The position numbers and the translations under genes are program-made. The notes beneath the pieces are model-generated. The model had not been told where the DNA came from. It did no database searches and saw nothing but the letters and a program-made list of their open reading frames with translations. Source: Chrysogorgia sp. JL179-B06 (lineage: Eukaryota > Cnidaria > Anthozoa > Scleralcyonacea > Chrysogorgiidae). From it: a stretch of 64,000 nucleotides of DNA. Of this stretch, positions 31,387-42,459 are shown piece after piece. The DNA lies in the NCBI GenBank assembly GCA_035772405.1, contig JAYKKM010000002.1, forward strand, positions 235,001 through 299,000, written 5' to 3'. Within the stretch, counting starts at the first letter, position 1; each line of letters begins with the position of its first letter.

Positions 31387-31501
31387 ATGGCGGCTTCTCG
31401 ATTTATCGATATTACGTACAAAAAAGTGAATAAAATTAAAGAACATGCTATTCAAAAACAAACTAAAGAAGCAACTAAATATAGAGTTGAACGATTTCGA
31501 G
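31387..31501 (+). mobile_element. first exon of a Crypton-like recombinase (fragment)
   Basis: ATG at 31387 opens MAASRFIDITYKKVNKIK, then QKQTKEATKYRVERFR, and meets a donor CGAG|GTAAGA at 31501. The string N/QTK.ATKY.V..F is typical of the N-terminus of Crypton-type recombinases found in cnidarians. No downstream catalytic exon is seen before 31860, so it is probably a truncated relic in the intron. The antisense frame at 31381-31689 is a shadow. Confidence 0.5.
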
Positions 31502-31862
31502 GTAAGATATAAGAATTTCCCTAGTTTCATAGCTAAATTTTTGTTGGTTGTGTCGACGGCAATCGGCGACACGATGAAATCAACAAGTAATTTTGTTAAA
31601 AAATCTTTATTTAACAGAATAGTTTGAGTAACAAACATTTGAGACAACATTTGAAAGCTTATTAGCATGATTGTCGAAGATATAAACAAATGATTTTCGA
31701 TTATTTACGACTCTGCCCGAAAAAAAACGGCAGTTTTTACAAAAAACAAGTTTGTTATCAATCCGAGCTGCAGTTTTGATCGTCATCCTTCGCACAACAA
31801 AAAAATGTCAATCTGTGACAGTATTACTTATTCAGTGAGGCTAATAAAATACTATTAGCCTA

Positions 31863-31992
31863 TTGGTCTTACTCTGATGAAGGGCTCCGCTCGAAACGCC
31901 AGTATCTCGTCACTAAAAATTATTGGCAGTTTACCACCTTTTCACTTTGCTATATATTCAAAACACTGTCTACGCAGCACTCTAGTTTTTTA
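31863..31992 (+). mobile_element. solo PLE-A terminal fragment
   Basis: It matches the 3' terminal 130 bp of PLE-A, including the hammerhead-like core (CTGATGA at 31874-31880, TCGAAACG, CTCGTC). AATAAAATACTAT occurs just before (about 31844) and just after (about 31992), a likely target-site duplication of 13 bp. So it is an independent, heavily 5'-truncated insertion. Confidence 0.8.
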
Positions 31993-32578
31993 ATAAAATA
32001 CTATAGTCCCTACCTCGAGCTGCTCGTCAGTGTATCTCTTACTTTGGAAATCCGGGAAGAGAATTAAACTAAAGTCTGCTGAAGAAGTCATTGCTTCACC
32101 TGGTAAAAACTGCAGATTGACAAGGGTACTTTGAGCTAGACAAAAGTGAAGCCAGCTTTGTACTATTAAAACATCAACAAGCAAAAACCAGTTTTGTCTG
32201 GATCTTTCAACAGTTGCTCTTTATGTTAATCCAGTCTTTCGTTCAAACTTCTTCCAGAGATTAACAAAAGTTACAATGGCAATATGTAAAAAAAGTCTTG
32301 ATAGTGCTTTTACTTTTATAGTATATAGCTTATCAATCTAAAACGCGATGTATAAGACATTGCTCGCTAAAATACCTTACAGATTACTCTATGCACGTTT
32401 TTGAACATAGTTTAACACAAGGAAATATGGCGAATAAATAAATATGACTAACCTTTTCTGAGTTCTGGGCAAGTAGAAATGTACACGAACAGTTCTTATC
32501 AATCTGCTTTGACTAGACTAGGTGATGTTCGTTTGAGTTGTAAAATAAAATTCGTATTTACAAACCATTTTCCTTTAG
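31993..32578. other. intron, nothing recognised
   Basis: AT-rich sequence between the PLE fragment and the next exon. No coding segment with splice signals was found. Confidence 0.4.
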
Positions 32579-32656
32579 GTCAACCACGAAGGTTCTGTCA
32601 AAGTGCTTTACACTATTCGCAACGATACTGGAAAAGAACTGCATTTTCATCATAGA
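32579..32656 (+). CDS. thioester protein exon: MG5
   Basis: A small exon (26 codons), phase 0 at both ends, between the acceptor TTTTCCTTTAG and donor ATAGA|GTGAGT. It reads VNHEGSVKVLYTIRNDTG then KELHFHHR. It fits the MG5 start in CD109-like proteins and connects the exons at 30225 and 35375. Confidence 0.85.
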
Positions 32657-32689
32657 GTGAGTATTTATTTTACCTTCACTGGTTTACTC

Positions 32690-35105
32690 ATGGTTTTACT
32701 ATATTTAGTCTTCCTTCCGTGTTTTAGCTTGCTACCACTATCTTCCTATCATGTCTGTCTTGCTTGCACTGTCTTACTACGACTGTGTTGCTACCACGAA
32801 TGTCTTGTTACTATCACTGTGTCTTGCTACTCTTTCTACCATAACTGTCTTGTTACCAGCGTCTTGCTACTATGACTGTCTTGTTACCGCTGTCTTGCTA
32901 CCATGACTGTCTTACTACCACTGTCTTGCTACCATGACTGTCTTGCTACCACTGTCTTGCTACAACGACTGTCTTGCTACCATGACTGTCTCACTACCAC
33001 TGTCTTGCTACTATGACTGCCTTGCTACCACTGTCTTGCCACTATGACTGTATTGTTACCACTGTCTGCTACCATGACTGTCTTGCCACCATGACTGTCT
33101 TGCTGCCATGACTGTCTTGCTACCATGACTGTCTTGCTACCATGACTGTCTCTCCACCATGACTGTCTTGCTACTCTTGCTACCATGACTGTCTTGTTAC
33201 GACTGGTTTTCTACTCTTGCTACAACGACTGTCTTGCTACTCTTGCTACGATGACTGTCTTGTTACCACTGTCTTGATACCATGACTGTCTTGCTACCAC
33301 TGTTACCACTGTCTTGTTACCATGACTGTCTTTCTTCCACTATCTTGCTACCACTGTCTTGCTACTCTTGCTACCATGACTGTCTTGCAACCACTGTCTT
33401 GCTACCATGACTATCTTGCTACCACTGTCTTGCTACCATGCACTGTCTTGCTACCATGATTGTATTGTTACCACTGTCTTGCTCCCATGACTGTCTTCCT
33501 GCTACTGTCTTTCTTCCACAACAGTCTTGTTACCACTGCTTTCTACCACTGTCTTCCTACCATGACTGTCTTGTTACCTCTGTATTGCTACCACGACTGT
33601 CTTGCTACAACTGTATTGATACTTTTGCTACCACGATTGTCTTGCAACCACTGTCTAGCTATCATGATAGTCTTACTACCACTGTCGTGCTATCATGACA
33701 GTCGTACAACCACTGTCTTACTACGCTTGCTACCATTACTGTCTTGCTATCATGCACTATCTTGCTACAATGATTGTCTTGCTACCACTGTCTTGCTACC
33801 ACGACTGTCTTGCTACCACTGTCTTGCTACCACTGTCTTGCTACCACTGCCTTTCTACTCTTGCTACCATGACAGTCTTGCTATCATGACTGTCTTGCTA
33901 CCACTGTCTTGCTACCACTGTCTTGCTACTCTTGCTACCATAACTGTCTTGTTACCATGCACTGTCTTGCAACAATGATTGTCTTGCTACCACTGTCTTG
34001 CTTCTACAACAGGCTTTCTACCACTGTCTTCTTAACATGACTGATTTATTACCACTATCTTGTTACCATGACTGTCTTTCTTCCACTATCTTGCTACCAC
34101 TGTCTTGCTACTCTTGCTACCATGACTGTCTTGCAACCACTGTCTTGCTACCATGACTATCTTTCTACCACTGTCTTGCTATCATGCACTGTCTTGCTAC
34201 CATGATTGTCTTGTTACTACTGTCTTGCTTCCACAACAGTCTTGTTACCACTGCTTTCTACCACTGTCTTCTACCATGACTGTCTTGTTACCTCTGTATT
34301 GCTACCACGACTGTCTTGCTACAACTATATTGCTACTTTTGCTACCACGATTGTCTTGCAACCACTGTCTAGCTATCATAACAGTCTTACTACCACTGTT
34401 GTGCTATCATGACAGTCGTACTAGCACTGTCGTACTACCACTGTCTTGCTACTCTTGCTACCATAACTGTCTTGATACCATGCACTATCTTCCTACAATG
34501 ATTGTCTTGCTACCACTGTCTTGCTACCACTGTCTTGCTACCACGACTGTCTTGCTACCACTGCCTTGCTTCCACAACAGTCTTGCTACCACTGTCTTTC
34601 TACCACTGTCTTCCTATCATGACTGTCTTGTTACCACTGTCTTGCTACCATGACTGTCTTGCTTACCATGACTGTCTTGCTACTACTGTCTTGCTAACAT
34701 GACTGTCTTGCTACCACTGCCTTTCTACCACTGTCTTCCTATCATGACTGTCTTGTTACCACTGTCTTGCTATCATGACTGTCTTTCTTCCACTATCTTG
34801 ATACCACTGTATTGCTACCATGACTGTCTTGCAACCACTGTCTTGCTACCATGACTGTCTTGCTTACCATGACTGTCTTGCTACTACTGTCTTGCTTCCA
34901 CAACAGTCTTGCTACCATAACTGTCTTGCTACCATGACTGTCTTGCTATAACTGCCTTGCTACTCTTGGTACCATGACAATCTTGATACTATGACTCTAC
35001 TGTCTTGCTACCATGACTGTATTGCTACAACTGTCCTAGCTTGCTACCCTATTGCTACCATGACTGTATTACTACCACTATCTTGCTACCACTGTCTTGC
35101 TATCG
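32690..35105. repeat. 2.4-kb minisatellite, 14-17-bp units (ACTGTCTTGCTACC/CATG)
   Basis: Well over 130 units of ACTGTCTTGCTACC with an optional ATG. A higher-order period is visible: the distinctive run beginning TTCCACAACAGTCTTGTTAC at about 33513 recurs at about 34229, 716 bp later, with the same internal order of variants. The long CYHDCLATT frames are repeat translations. Confidence 0.95.
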
Positions 35106-35374
35106 CCATTAGATTGGTGCGACGCAGACAATAATATACCTTCTCGAAAATAACCTCATTGCAAAAATGCAAGGTTTAAAAGACGCTTTCACAAAGTAAA
35201 GACAGCAGTTTTGCGTATTTTGAATGACATCTTTCGCGCAACTGATGAACATCAGAAAGTAGAGAGCTAAATCGCAGAATCCCTCACAGCCTAGAACGTC
35301 TTCTATTACTGTCTTCTTGAAAGGTTATACCAACTTATTATATAACTTTATTGTTGACTTCTACTTCATTTAAG
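35106..35374. other. intron, nothing recognised
   Basis: Unique-looking intron sequence between the minisatellite and the next exon acceptor. Confidence 0.4.
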
Positions 35375-35626
35375 ATCATGTGTAAAGGGAACTTGGTACA
35401 TTCTGGCATCCATACTCAATACCCCAATTTTACAGAAGGACTGACTCAGGAACCGATTACTAATCCACCAATAACAAAACCGATCGTAAGAGAATTCGAG
35501 CTTAAGTTTCCGGTTACTCAGGAGATGGTACCTTTTTGCCGGGTCTTAGTGTACTATGTCCGGTCGGATACCGAAACGGTGGCTGATAGTATTATCTATG
35601 ACATCGAGGATACGCTTGAAAATCAG
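35375..35626 (+). CDS. thioester protein exon: MG5/MG6
   Basis: 252 bp, 84 codons, phase 0 at both ends (acceptor CTTCATTTAAG, donor AATCAG|GTGCGT). It reads IMCKGNLVHSGIH, a Pro-rich loop (TNPPITKP), FELKFPVTQEMVPFCRVLVY and YYVRSDTETVADSI. F.FPVT..M.P..RVLVYYVR.D.E.VADS is the strongest diagnostic string for the CD109/A2M family in this window. Confidence 0.95.
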
Positions 35627-35729
35627 GTGCGTCGTAGATTATTTTTGTAATGAAATGGTGCTAGATTTAATGTGTCTATTAACCCAAATACCATATATTA
35701 CTGATATAGATTCTACTAAAGCTAGTGAA

Positions 35730-35832
35730 TAGTTGAATATGATGATGATGATGATGCCTTTATTTATACAGAGTAGTCTACTCAGTTTACACAGAAACTG
35801 TTATCCAAAAGTAGCCCTAATAAACAAAAAAA
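35730..35832. mobile_element. LINE 3'-end remnant with GAT tail
   Basis: (GAT)n followed by CCTTTATTTATACAGAGTAGTCTACTCAG and AAACTGTTATCC resembles the 3' end of CR1/L2-type LINEs with a microsatellite tail. No coding part is left. Positions 35833-36120 are unassigned. Confidence 0.45.
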
Positions 35833-36139
35833 TATTTTATGTTTTTGAGTTTTGCGTTGATGTTCTCTGATGGTTTGTTTGTCCAAAATGCTAATTATCT
35901 GACGATAAATCAGTCATCATTTCGAATACAATAGTTTAGTTTTAGTTTATTATGTTTTATCACATTTTTGGGTGAACGGAATACCCCAACAGGCTATAGA
36001 AGTCCAATTGATAGGGGTTTGGAGGGCCTACCATTTAAGATCGTTATCCGAGCAGACCCTTACAATTTTCCCTTGCTGGTATTATTACAAATGCACCACT
36101 TTCTACTTGTTGATTATTTTAGCATCTATATATCAGTAA

Positions 36140-36261
36140 TCTCATATCCTCACAAAAATTATTCTGAGACCCGGACAGGAATCGAACCTGTGATTCCTCT
36201 GATTGCCGGTGAGACGCTTTCTGTCCGGGACTCATTATAATTTTTCTAAGTGAGGATATGA
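36140..36261. mobile_element. MITE with 20+ bp TIRs and a tRNA-like T-arm
   Basis: TCATATCCTCAC.AAAAATTAT...GAGACCCGGACAG is mirrored by CTGTCCGGGACTC...ATAATTTTT...GTGAGGATATGA. The minus strand contains ACAGGTTCGATTCCTGTCCGG, a tRNA-type B box in a perfect T-arm. No A box was found, so it is not a tRNA gene. Confidence 0.6.
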
Positions 36262-36659
36262 TTTTGACGATCGTCCATGTATCGTCTGTTTATTCCAAGC
36301 TCTCCCACATTCATTACAACAGTGTATATATTAATACCGTGTATCAGTAATATCGTATTTGGGGTTATTTGTAAGCAGTTTCATAAATGGAAAATAATAC
36401 ATGATGCATGAAGAGAACACGTTTTGGTCGCTTAAGGGCGTTCAACCAACCAATAATAACAATTTTTTTTAAGCTTTGCCTTACATGATTACAATAATAT
36501 GTCAATAGATACATACAAATACAAGTTAGAATGCGGGAAAACCGCAACAGCTGAAGGCCAATTACTGCGGATCCATTATTACTATATTTTGAATGAGGTA
36601 CACAAAACTGAACAGGAAAAAGAAATGAGTAGAATGAAAAGAAGACAGAAACGAAGTAA

Positions 36660-36703
<44 letters not shown>

Positions 36704-37252
36704 CTAAACAAACAAGCAACTAATCAAACAGACACTTACACAAAGAAACAGTCTGAAAAATCACAAGACCAAGGACACGAGTGTAGTTTAAAAACAACAA
36801 GAAGGGAGGGGGCAAACCATCATCGGATGCAGTGCGGCAGGCGCAATTTCATATGTGACTATATTTCTCAGCGGTTTCCTCAGCGAAATAGGAGAGTACT
36901 TCATCCATCGTATGTTATATAGTCTTTAGTATAATTTAAACCGGGCAACTTCAAAACAACTCTAATATATTATGTTAATGTTAAAATATTATATATTACT
37001 TTTAATAGTATTAAAACAATTAAAAATATAAATTTTTCATGAATATTTAACAACAATATTATCCGAATATACCCGAAATATATTTCCAAAAGGTCCCAAA
37101 ATTTTCATTTTTAAAACGTTTGGGGGCATTCCGCCCGCCTGGTACGCCTATGTTTATCCCGTTAGCACTAGCTGGCGAAATAAATGACGAATATCGCATG
37201 TTTGAACTATATATTCTAATCTAAAGTTTCTAATATTTCTTTCCTGTTCAAG
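36262..37252. other. intron with (CAGA)n
   Basis: A (CAGA)n tract of about ten units lies at 36664-36702. The rest of the interval shows no recognisable feature. Confidence 0.5.
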
Positions 37253-37402
37253 GTTGCTGTGAGTTTTGTGGACAAGGAGAAAAAGCCTGGCTCCAAGACA
37301 AAGTTGATATTAAAAGCAAAACCTGGATCTCGTGTTGCTGTTGCTGGTATTGACAAGAGTATTCTACTGATGAATACAGGAAATGACGTCACAAAGAGAG
37401 AG
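37253..37402 (+). CDS. thioester protein exon: MG6 (GIDKS motif)
   Basis: 150 bp, 50 codons, phase 0 at both ends (acceptor TTCCTGTTCAAG, donor AGAGAG|GTTTGT). It reads VAVSFVDKEKKPGSKTKLIL, AKPGSRVAVAGIDKSILLMN, GNDVTKRE. The strings PG....L...A.PGS.V.V.G.DKS.LLL and GND.T are the classic MG6 signature of alpha-2-macroglobulin and CD109. Confidence 0.95.
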
Positions 37403-37604
37403 GTTTGTTTTTCAGTACATCAGATGCAAATAATCCTATTTTTTAGTCTCAAAATTACAACAACCTGATCGATCAACTTCACATTCTAATGATGCTCCAA
37501 GGTTCAAACAATTTACTTTATAAAGATGTCTGAATGAATATATCAAAGACATTACTGGCATTTATAGCATTGTTTTACCGCAGTTTCCATGCAAAGGTTC
37601 ACTT

Positions 37605-37785
37605 ACAATACAATACAATACAATACAATGCAATGCAATGCAATGCAATGCAATGCAATGCAATGCAATGCAATGCAATGCAATGCAATGCAATGCAATG
37701 CAATGCAATGCAATGCAATGCAATGCAATGCAATGCAATGCAATGCAATGCAATGCAATGCAATGCAATGCAATGCAATAAACGC
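37605..37785. repeat. (AATGC)n pentanucleotide array
   Basis: Four AATAC units, then about 32 AATGC units. On the minus strand this is (GCATT)n and directly follows a LINE 3' end (37800-38170), so it is most likely the expanded tail of that element. Confidence 0.92.
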
Positions 37786-37799
37786 AACGCAATTTTTTA

Positions 37800-38170
37800 A
37801 CGTTATCAATTATACACTTTGTTACACTCAGCTAATTTACAGGTATTGCCACGAAAATCCTAATATAAATATAATACAAATGAAAATAGTTTATAAATAA
37901 AATAGAAAGAATACATAAATATAGTAAGAAACTAAAATATACTTTTAAAATATCCTCAAAGTCGATGCCATTTATACAATTTTTAAATACATTATAGTTC
38001 TTTGCCGATCTGGCTGAATCTCGGAGAGTTGTCCATAACTAGGCAGCTTGATACCGCCAAGACTTTAGTCCATGCGTGGTGGTATTCACCTTAGAAAGTT
38101 TAAGAATATCTTTTCCTCTCTGTGAATACGCATTTTGTCTTTGCTCTACTAGATCTTTAAACTATGTGGA
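37800..38170 (-). mobile_element. LINE C-terminal remnant with pentamer tail
   Basis: The minus strand reads NTTTHGLKSWRYQAA, a stop, then LWTTLRDSARSAKNYNVFKN, matching the usual C-terminal end of LINE ORF2 (T..HGL.S..Y.AA.LWN.LP...R....F..FK). 3' UTR-like sequence and the GCATT array follow. It is 5'-truncated with at least one stop. Confidence 0.6.
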
Positions 38171-38179
38171 GAATTGGTG

Positions 38180-38400
38180 ATATTTAATAATTAATTGTAT
38201 ACATTACAAACTATTTTGTTACTATTTTATCCTCCTTAAACTATTTTAATCGATAGATGTTTGTATTGTATTAATTAATAATTTGTAATTTGTAATTTTG
38301 TAATTTGTAAATATGCAAGCCCTCTCTCGAAAGCAGCTAATTTAGTTGAGTAGAGCCACCTTGCTTAAATAAAATTATTCAATTCAATTCAACTAATTAG
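38180..38400 (+). mobile_element. LINE/SINE 3' end, plus strand, (AATTC) tail
   Basis: TGCAAGCCCTCTCTCGAAAGCAGC, GAGTAGAGCCACCTTGCTTAAATAAAATTATTC and a short AATTC tandem look like the 3' UTR and tail of a LINE. No coding sequence remains. Confidence 0.45.
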
Positions 38401-38632
38401 CAGGGAGAAAAGCTATGTAGATAACATTTTCGATCGATAAAATTTCCTTTCTTCTTGGCAGAACTCAAAGATTACGGATATGTTTACCGTCAATAATAAT
38501 AATAATAATAGACGTATTAGGAGCATTATACAATAGTCTCAATGAATAATGATAATGATAATAATAATAATATTCTTAAATTTACTTATAAAACTTATTA
38601 CAGTTTCATTATTGAACAAAAAACTATTAATT

Positions 38633-39022
38633 TTAAAAAAGAAAAGTCTTAACTGCTAACTTAAAATTACCCAACATATCAAAGCTTCTAATTTCCTGTG
38701 GTAGAGAATTCCACAGTTTTGGTGCGGAAACCGAGAACGCTCTGTCTCCATGAGTCACCGTTTTGGATTGTGCCTCAAGTAGCAGATTACGGTCTGATGA
38801 TCTCAAAGCATGAGTAGGTTTATATTTATTTAGCAAATCAGTAATATAAACAGGCGCCTGGCCATGCAAAGCCTTGAAAGTAATTATTAGTATCTTAAAT
38901 ACAATCCTTGATCTCACTGGCAACCAGTGAAGATTACGAAGCACGGGGGAGATAAGCTCCGATTTTTTAACCCCTGTTACAAGTCTAGCAGCTGTATTTT
39001 GAATTCGCTGTAACTTGCTCAA
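38633..39022 (-). pseudogene. LINE 1 C-terminal domain
   Basis: It reads KLQRIQNTAARLVTGVKK, LHWLPVRSRIVFKIL, SVSAPKLWNSLPQEIR and FKLAVKTFLF, the conserved tail of CR1/L2 proteins. The same segment, more decayed, is at 2805-3025. Confidence 0.88.
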
Positions 39023-39243
39023 TTAAGCTTCTGGTAAGCCATATAGGATGCTATTATAGCTGTCAAGTTTTGATGTTATGAATGCATGCACCAACTTCTC
39101 ACAGTCCTTTTTACTCAAATATTTCCTGATCTTGCCGATATTTCTGATAGCAAAAGTGGCGATTTACAGATGTTATTTACATGAGTATTTAATTTTGGAT
39201 GTCTATCTACAGCAACACCGAGATCACGTGCAACCGGAGCCGG

Positions 39244-39849
39244 TTAGATTTTCACATGATTGACACATATTTCTGGTATTGGTTCACAATGCATAAAATG
39301 TGATGATAGATGGACAATCTCGGTTTTACTCGGATTGCATATAAGACCATTCATAGTACACCAGTTGGTGATGTCCTTAATACATAACTCAATTTTAGCT
39401 AGAGCAGCAGGTCGATCACATGGAGATTTTATAGGCATATACAGCTGTGTGTCATCAGCGTACATTATGCAATCAAGGCCATGGGCCGCTTTGATCACAT
39501 CTTCCAATGGCGCAAAGAAGAGTGAAAGAGAAGTGGACCCAGTACAGAACCCTGAGGTACACCATATTGCAATGGCTTGTTTGAGGAATGCGTATATATT
39601 CTTCACCATAACTGACTGTACCCGATCAGAAAGGTATGAGTGATACCAGGCTAGTACAGTTCCACTAAACACATAACGATGCTGAAGTCTCTCCAATAGA
39701 ACGGTGTGGTCAATGGTGTCGAACGCAGATGACAAGTCCAACAGTACCAACACTACTTCCTGATTTTCATCAAGTGCATTAAGGATGTCATTGAAAACAC
39801 GCAGAACTGCTGTCTCTGTGCTATGAAAGAGTCTATAAGCAGATTGCAT
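39244..39849 (-). pseudogene. LINE 1 reverse transcriptase core
   Basis: It reads MQSAYRLFHSTETAVLRVFN, motif A LLDLSSAFDTIDH, and motif C CIMYADDTQLYMP (YADD). Motif B, normally G.PQGSVLGP, is unrecognisable (QAIAIWCTSGFCTGSTS), indicating compensating indels. Upstream, 39889-40620 gives the finger/linker sequence (SKSCALDPVPTHLLK) in another frame. Confidence 0.88.
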
Positions 39850-40579
39850 TTTTGCAAGGAGGTTATTCTCAATAAGATGGTCTGTTGTCTATCTGGCAGC
39901 AATCCGCTCTAATACTTTTGACAAGAAAGCCACGTTAGTAAGGTCTATAGTTAGGGAATTGCTCTTTATCACTGTAGGTTTTTTAATAGATGGGCAGATA
40001 AGACCTTTCTTAAGTGAAAGAGGAAATACTCCTGTGAACAAAGATGAATTGATAATGTCAGTAATTGGGGCAGCTAACACGTCAAGAGATTCCTTTAGCA
40101 GATGTGTAGGTACAGGATCTAAGGCACAGGACTTAGACGAGTACTGTTTGATAGTGTTACAGACAAAGCTTTCAGATACAGCAGTAAATTCACTGAGTGA
40201 GCTTTTACAACAAGGAGAGTCAACTGCTATAGATAGCTTCTTAACTGACTCATGTGTACTAGTAAGTTTATCTCGAAGTAACTGAATCTTAGTTGAAAAA
40301 TAACAACTAAAAGCATCAGCCAGGTCATACGAAGAATCATGTGATGGCAATAAAGGAATAGATTTTACTCGGAACATGCCCTCAATCATGTGAAATAGCT
40401 GATTCTGATCAGAGTTAGATATCTTTGCCTTATAATATTCTGTTTTTGCAAAATCAATTGCCTTTGCGTATATTATACGACATTGTTCCTTGTACAATTG
40501 ATGATGAACCTGAAGGCGTGTAGAGAGAAATTTACGCTCAAACTGTCGTTTTTGTTTCTTCATAACTCTTAAACTATCA

Positions 40580-41155
40580 TTAAACCATGGAGAATTTGTC
40601 CAAAAGCTCAGACAATACACAATTGAACTGTTCAGTAGCAGTATTTACATCAGATACGGACGAACAAATTAATTGCGAGTCAAGGATATCTTTTCGCCAT
40701 GTCTGTAAGTCTATACGACGTAAATCGCGATGATTAATAACTTTTTTAGATGATTGGGTTCTCGGAAAATCCATGCTGCAAACAGCACTGTGATCTGAAG
40801 GTAAATCAGAGACGATCTCCATGGCAGTAGACAGCAAACTATCCTCCTGACGATCGATAATAAGTTCCAGTGTGTGGCCACATCGATGAGTCATACCAGT
40901 AACTCTTTGTTGTAAACCTGCTGAATCCAGGAGTTCCGTAAACCTAGTAGCATCGTCATCATTAACAACATCCATATGGAAATTGAAATCCCCAGCAATT
41001 AACAAATAACCCGGAACAACAACTAACTCTTCTAAAAACGTAGAAAATTCATTGAAGAACATGGATGTCGTAAGCTTGTTCTTACGAGATTGGGGAGGTC
41101 TATAAACTGTGATGAGGCGAATATGCGTTTGAAACGATGATATGGAAAGATCCAT
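40580..41155 (-). pseudogene. LINE 1 endonuclease domain, C-terminal two-thirds
   Basis: It reads LITVYRPPQSRKNKLTTSMF, LLIAGDFNFHMDVVNDDDAT (catalytic GDFN), GHTLELIIDRQ and SDLPSDHSAVC (SDH with the catalytic His). This is the usual order of APE-type LINE endonucleases. The N-terminal Asn and Glu motifs are missing from this frame and only hinted at upstream (41160-41440). Confidence 0.85.
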
Positions 41156-41460
41156 AACGTTAAGACATCATTTTCATTTACGGTCAAACCCTTGCGAAGG
41201 ACGGAAGGAATACCCCAACTCCACCTCCTTTCGCATGGGATCTTGGCAAATGTAGAAACTTGTAATCTTGTAAGGTATTGATAATTTCAGCTATGGTATA
41301 GTATCAGCTGCATTCTTGTTAGAAAGCCAGGTTTCAGTAACCGCAAGAACATCAATACGCTTGAAATTATAAAGTCACAAATGGAGGCAGATTTCTTGTT
41401 GATTAAATGTACGTTCCATACAGCAAAACGTTCGTTTCCCTTTGACTCATATTATTAAAC

Positions 41461-41842
41461 AGTTATTGGATGAGGCTGAGCATGATATCAAGAATTACCC
41501 AGACCAAGGTCAATGTTATCTGCCGAAACCGAAGGCTGAGGCGGATAACATTGACCGAATGTCATGCGTAAGCCGAATCCAATAATTGTTTTATTATACA
41601 TTGTTCAAAATATGTAATAAAAAAAAGTTCTCACTAAAAATATACAAATAAAGTGACAGTCTGGTAGTAATCTACTACAAGCCATTTTTATTTTGTAATT
41701 TTCGCGCGCTTTTCCTAATAATGTCATCAGCGTCCAATATTTTTTAAGGACACCTCCGTCCAATAATTCACAGTATTCGACGGAAATGACGTCGCGCGTA
41801 TGTTGACCAATAAGAAACGAGAATGAAGTTTGAATGTATAAT
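41461..41842. repeat. repeat R, copy 1 (foldback half plus unique half)
   Basis: It shares about 380 bp with 54305-54690. Both open with AGTTATTGGATGAGGCTGAG-like sequence, fold back on CCAATAATTGTTTTATTATAC, then run through CTAGTAGTAATCTACTACAAGCC-like sequence, TTTTCGCGCGCTTTTCCTA and GACGGAAATGACGTCGCGC, ending in GAATGAAGTTTGAATGTATAA. It has no ORF. The element class is unknown. Confidence 0.75.
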
Positions 41843-41924
41843 AATATCTGTCATCCCGCTGGCGCAATGCTGCATTGTTGTCATTCGTATAGTATCATTC
41901 TGTTTCATTTTTTTCTCGGAGGCT

Positions 41925-42100
41925 CATTTTATTTGCTCCCCAAAGAAACTCAGTTTAACCCCGAAGAGGTTCAGTTTACCTCTGAAGTGTCTTAGTTTTC
42001 CTCCGAAGAGGGTTAGTTTTCCTTTGAAGAGACACAGCCTTCGTCCGAACAGGTTCTGTTTTTTTTCCTCGAAGAGGCTCAATAGGTTCCCGACAGGAGG
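41925..42100. repeat. degenerate tandem repeat (about 21 bp, GAAGAGGTTCAGTTTACCTC-like)
   Basis: Seven or eight diverged units share CC(G/A)AAGAGG.TCAGTTT. The short SLTPKRFSLP-type frame here is its translation. Confidence 0.6.
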
Positions 42101-42334
42101 CTGGTTTAGTTACACTTCCGTTGAATACGTCTAACAACAGCTATAGATAAAGACTTTTAAAAATGTTTATCATCATTGCATCGATATTGAACACAATGAG
42201 ACACAAATTCAAATGTATGATAATTCAACTTATACTCAGTCACCAAATTAGAAAAAAGATACGAGTAAAACAGAGAGGTTGAAGACTGCGACGAGGAACG
42301 GCTTCATATTTAATCAGCACGGATAAGATAGGAA

Positions 42335-42412
42335 ATATAGCAAAGTGAAAATGTGGTAAACTGCCAAGATTTTTAGTGACGGAATACTGACGTTTCGAGC
42401 GGAGCCCGAAAA
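42335..42412 (-). mobile_element. PLE-A terminal fragment, minus strand
   Basis: Read on the minus strand it gives GGGCTCCGCTCGAAACGTCA, then GTCACTAAAAATCTTGGCAG and CACTTTGCTATAT, the PLE-A terminal sequence starting inside hammerhead stem II. The 5' CTGATGA is missing. It is a solo relic. Confidence 0.75.
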
Positions 42413-42459
42413 TGTGGTAATAAACGTCCATAAATTAAGTCAACTTTTATCTGATTTCA

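Larger units (their letters stand above)
38490..41445 (-). mobile_element. CR1-like LINE 1 (degenerate, nearly full ORF2)
   Basis: On the minus strand the order is endonuclease (41440-40650), linker (40620-39889), RT (39849-39244), thumb and C-terminus (39022-38633), 3' UTR and an (AAT)n tail at 38490-38575. The endonuclease N-terminal part (41160-41440) is recognisable only in pieces. Several frame breaks separate the segments. The combination of an apurinic-type endonuclease, YADD RT and a short microsatellite tail supports the CR1/L2 group. It sits in the thioester-gene intron, antisense to it. Confidence 0.85.

Noticed and set aside
32603..34702. Cys/His-rich frames resembling zinc proteins
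   Set aside because: Translations of the ACTGTCTTGCTACC minisatellite.
37534..37900. MQCNAMQCNA and ALHCIALHCI frames
   Set aside because: Translations of the AATGC array.
39260..40285. Plus-strand ORFs within LINE 1
   Set aside because: Antisense shadows of the minus-strand RT and linker.
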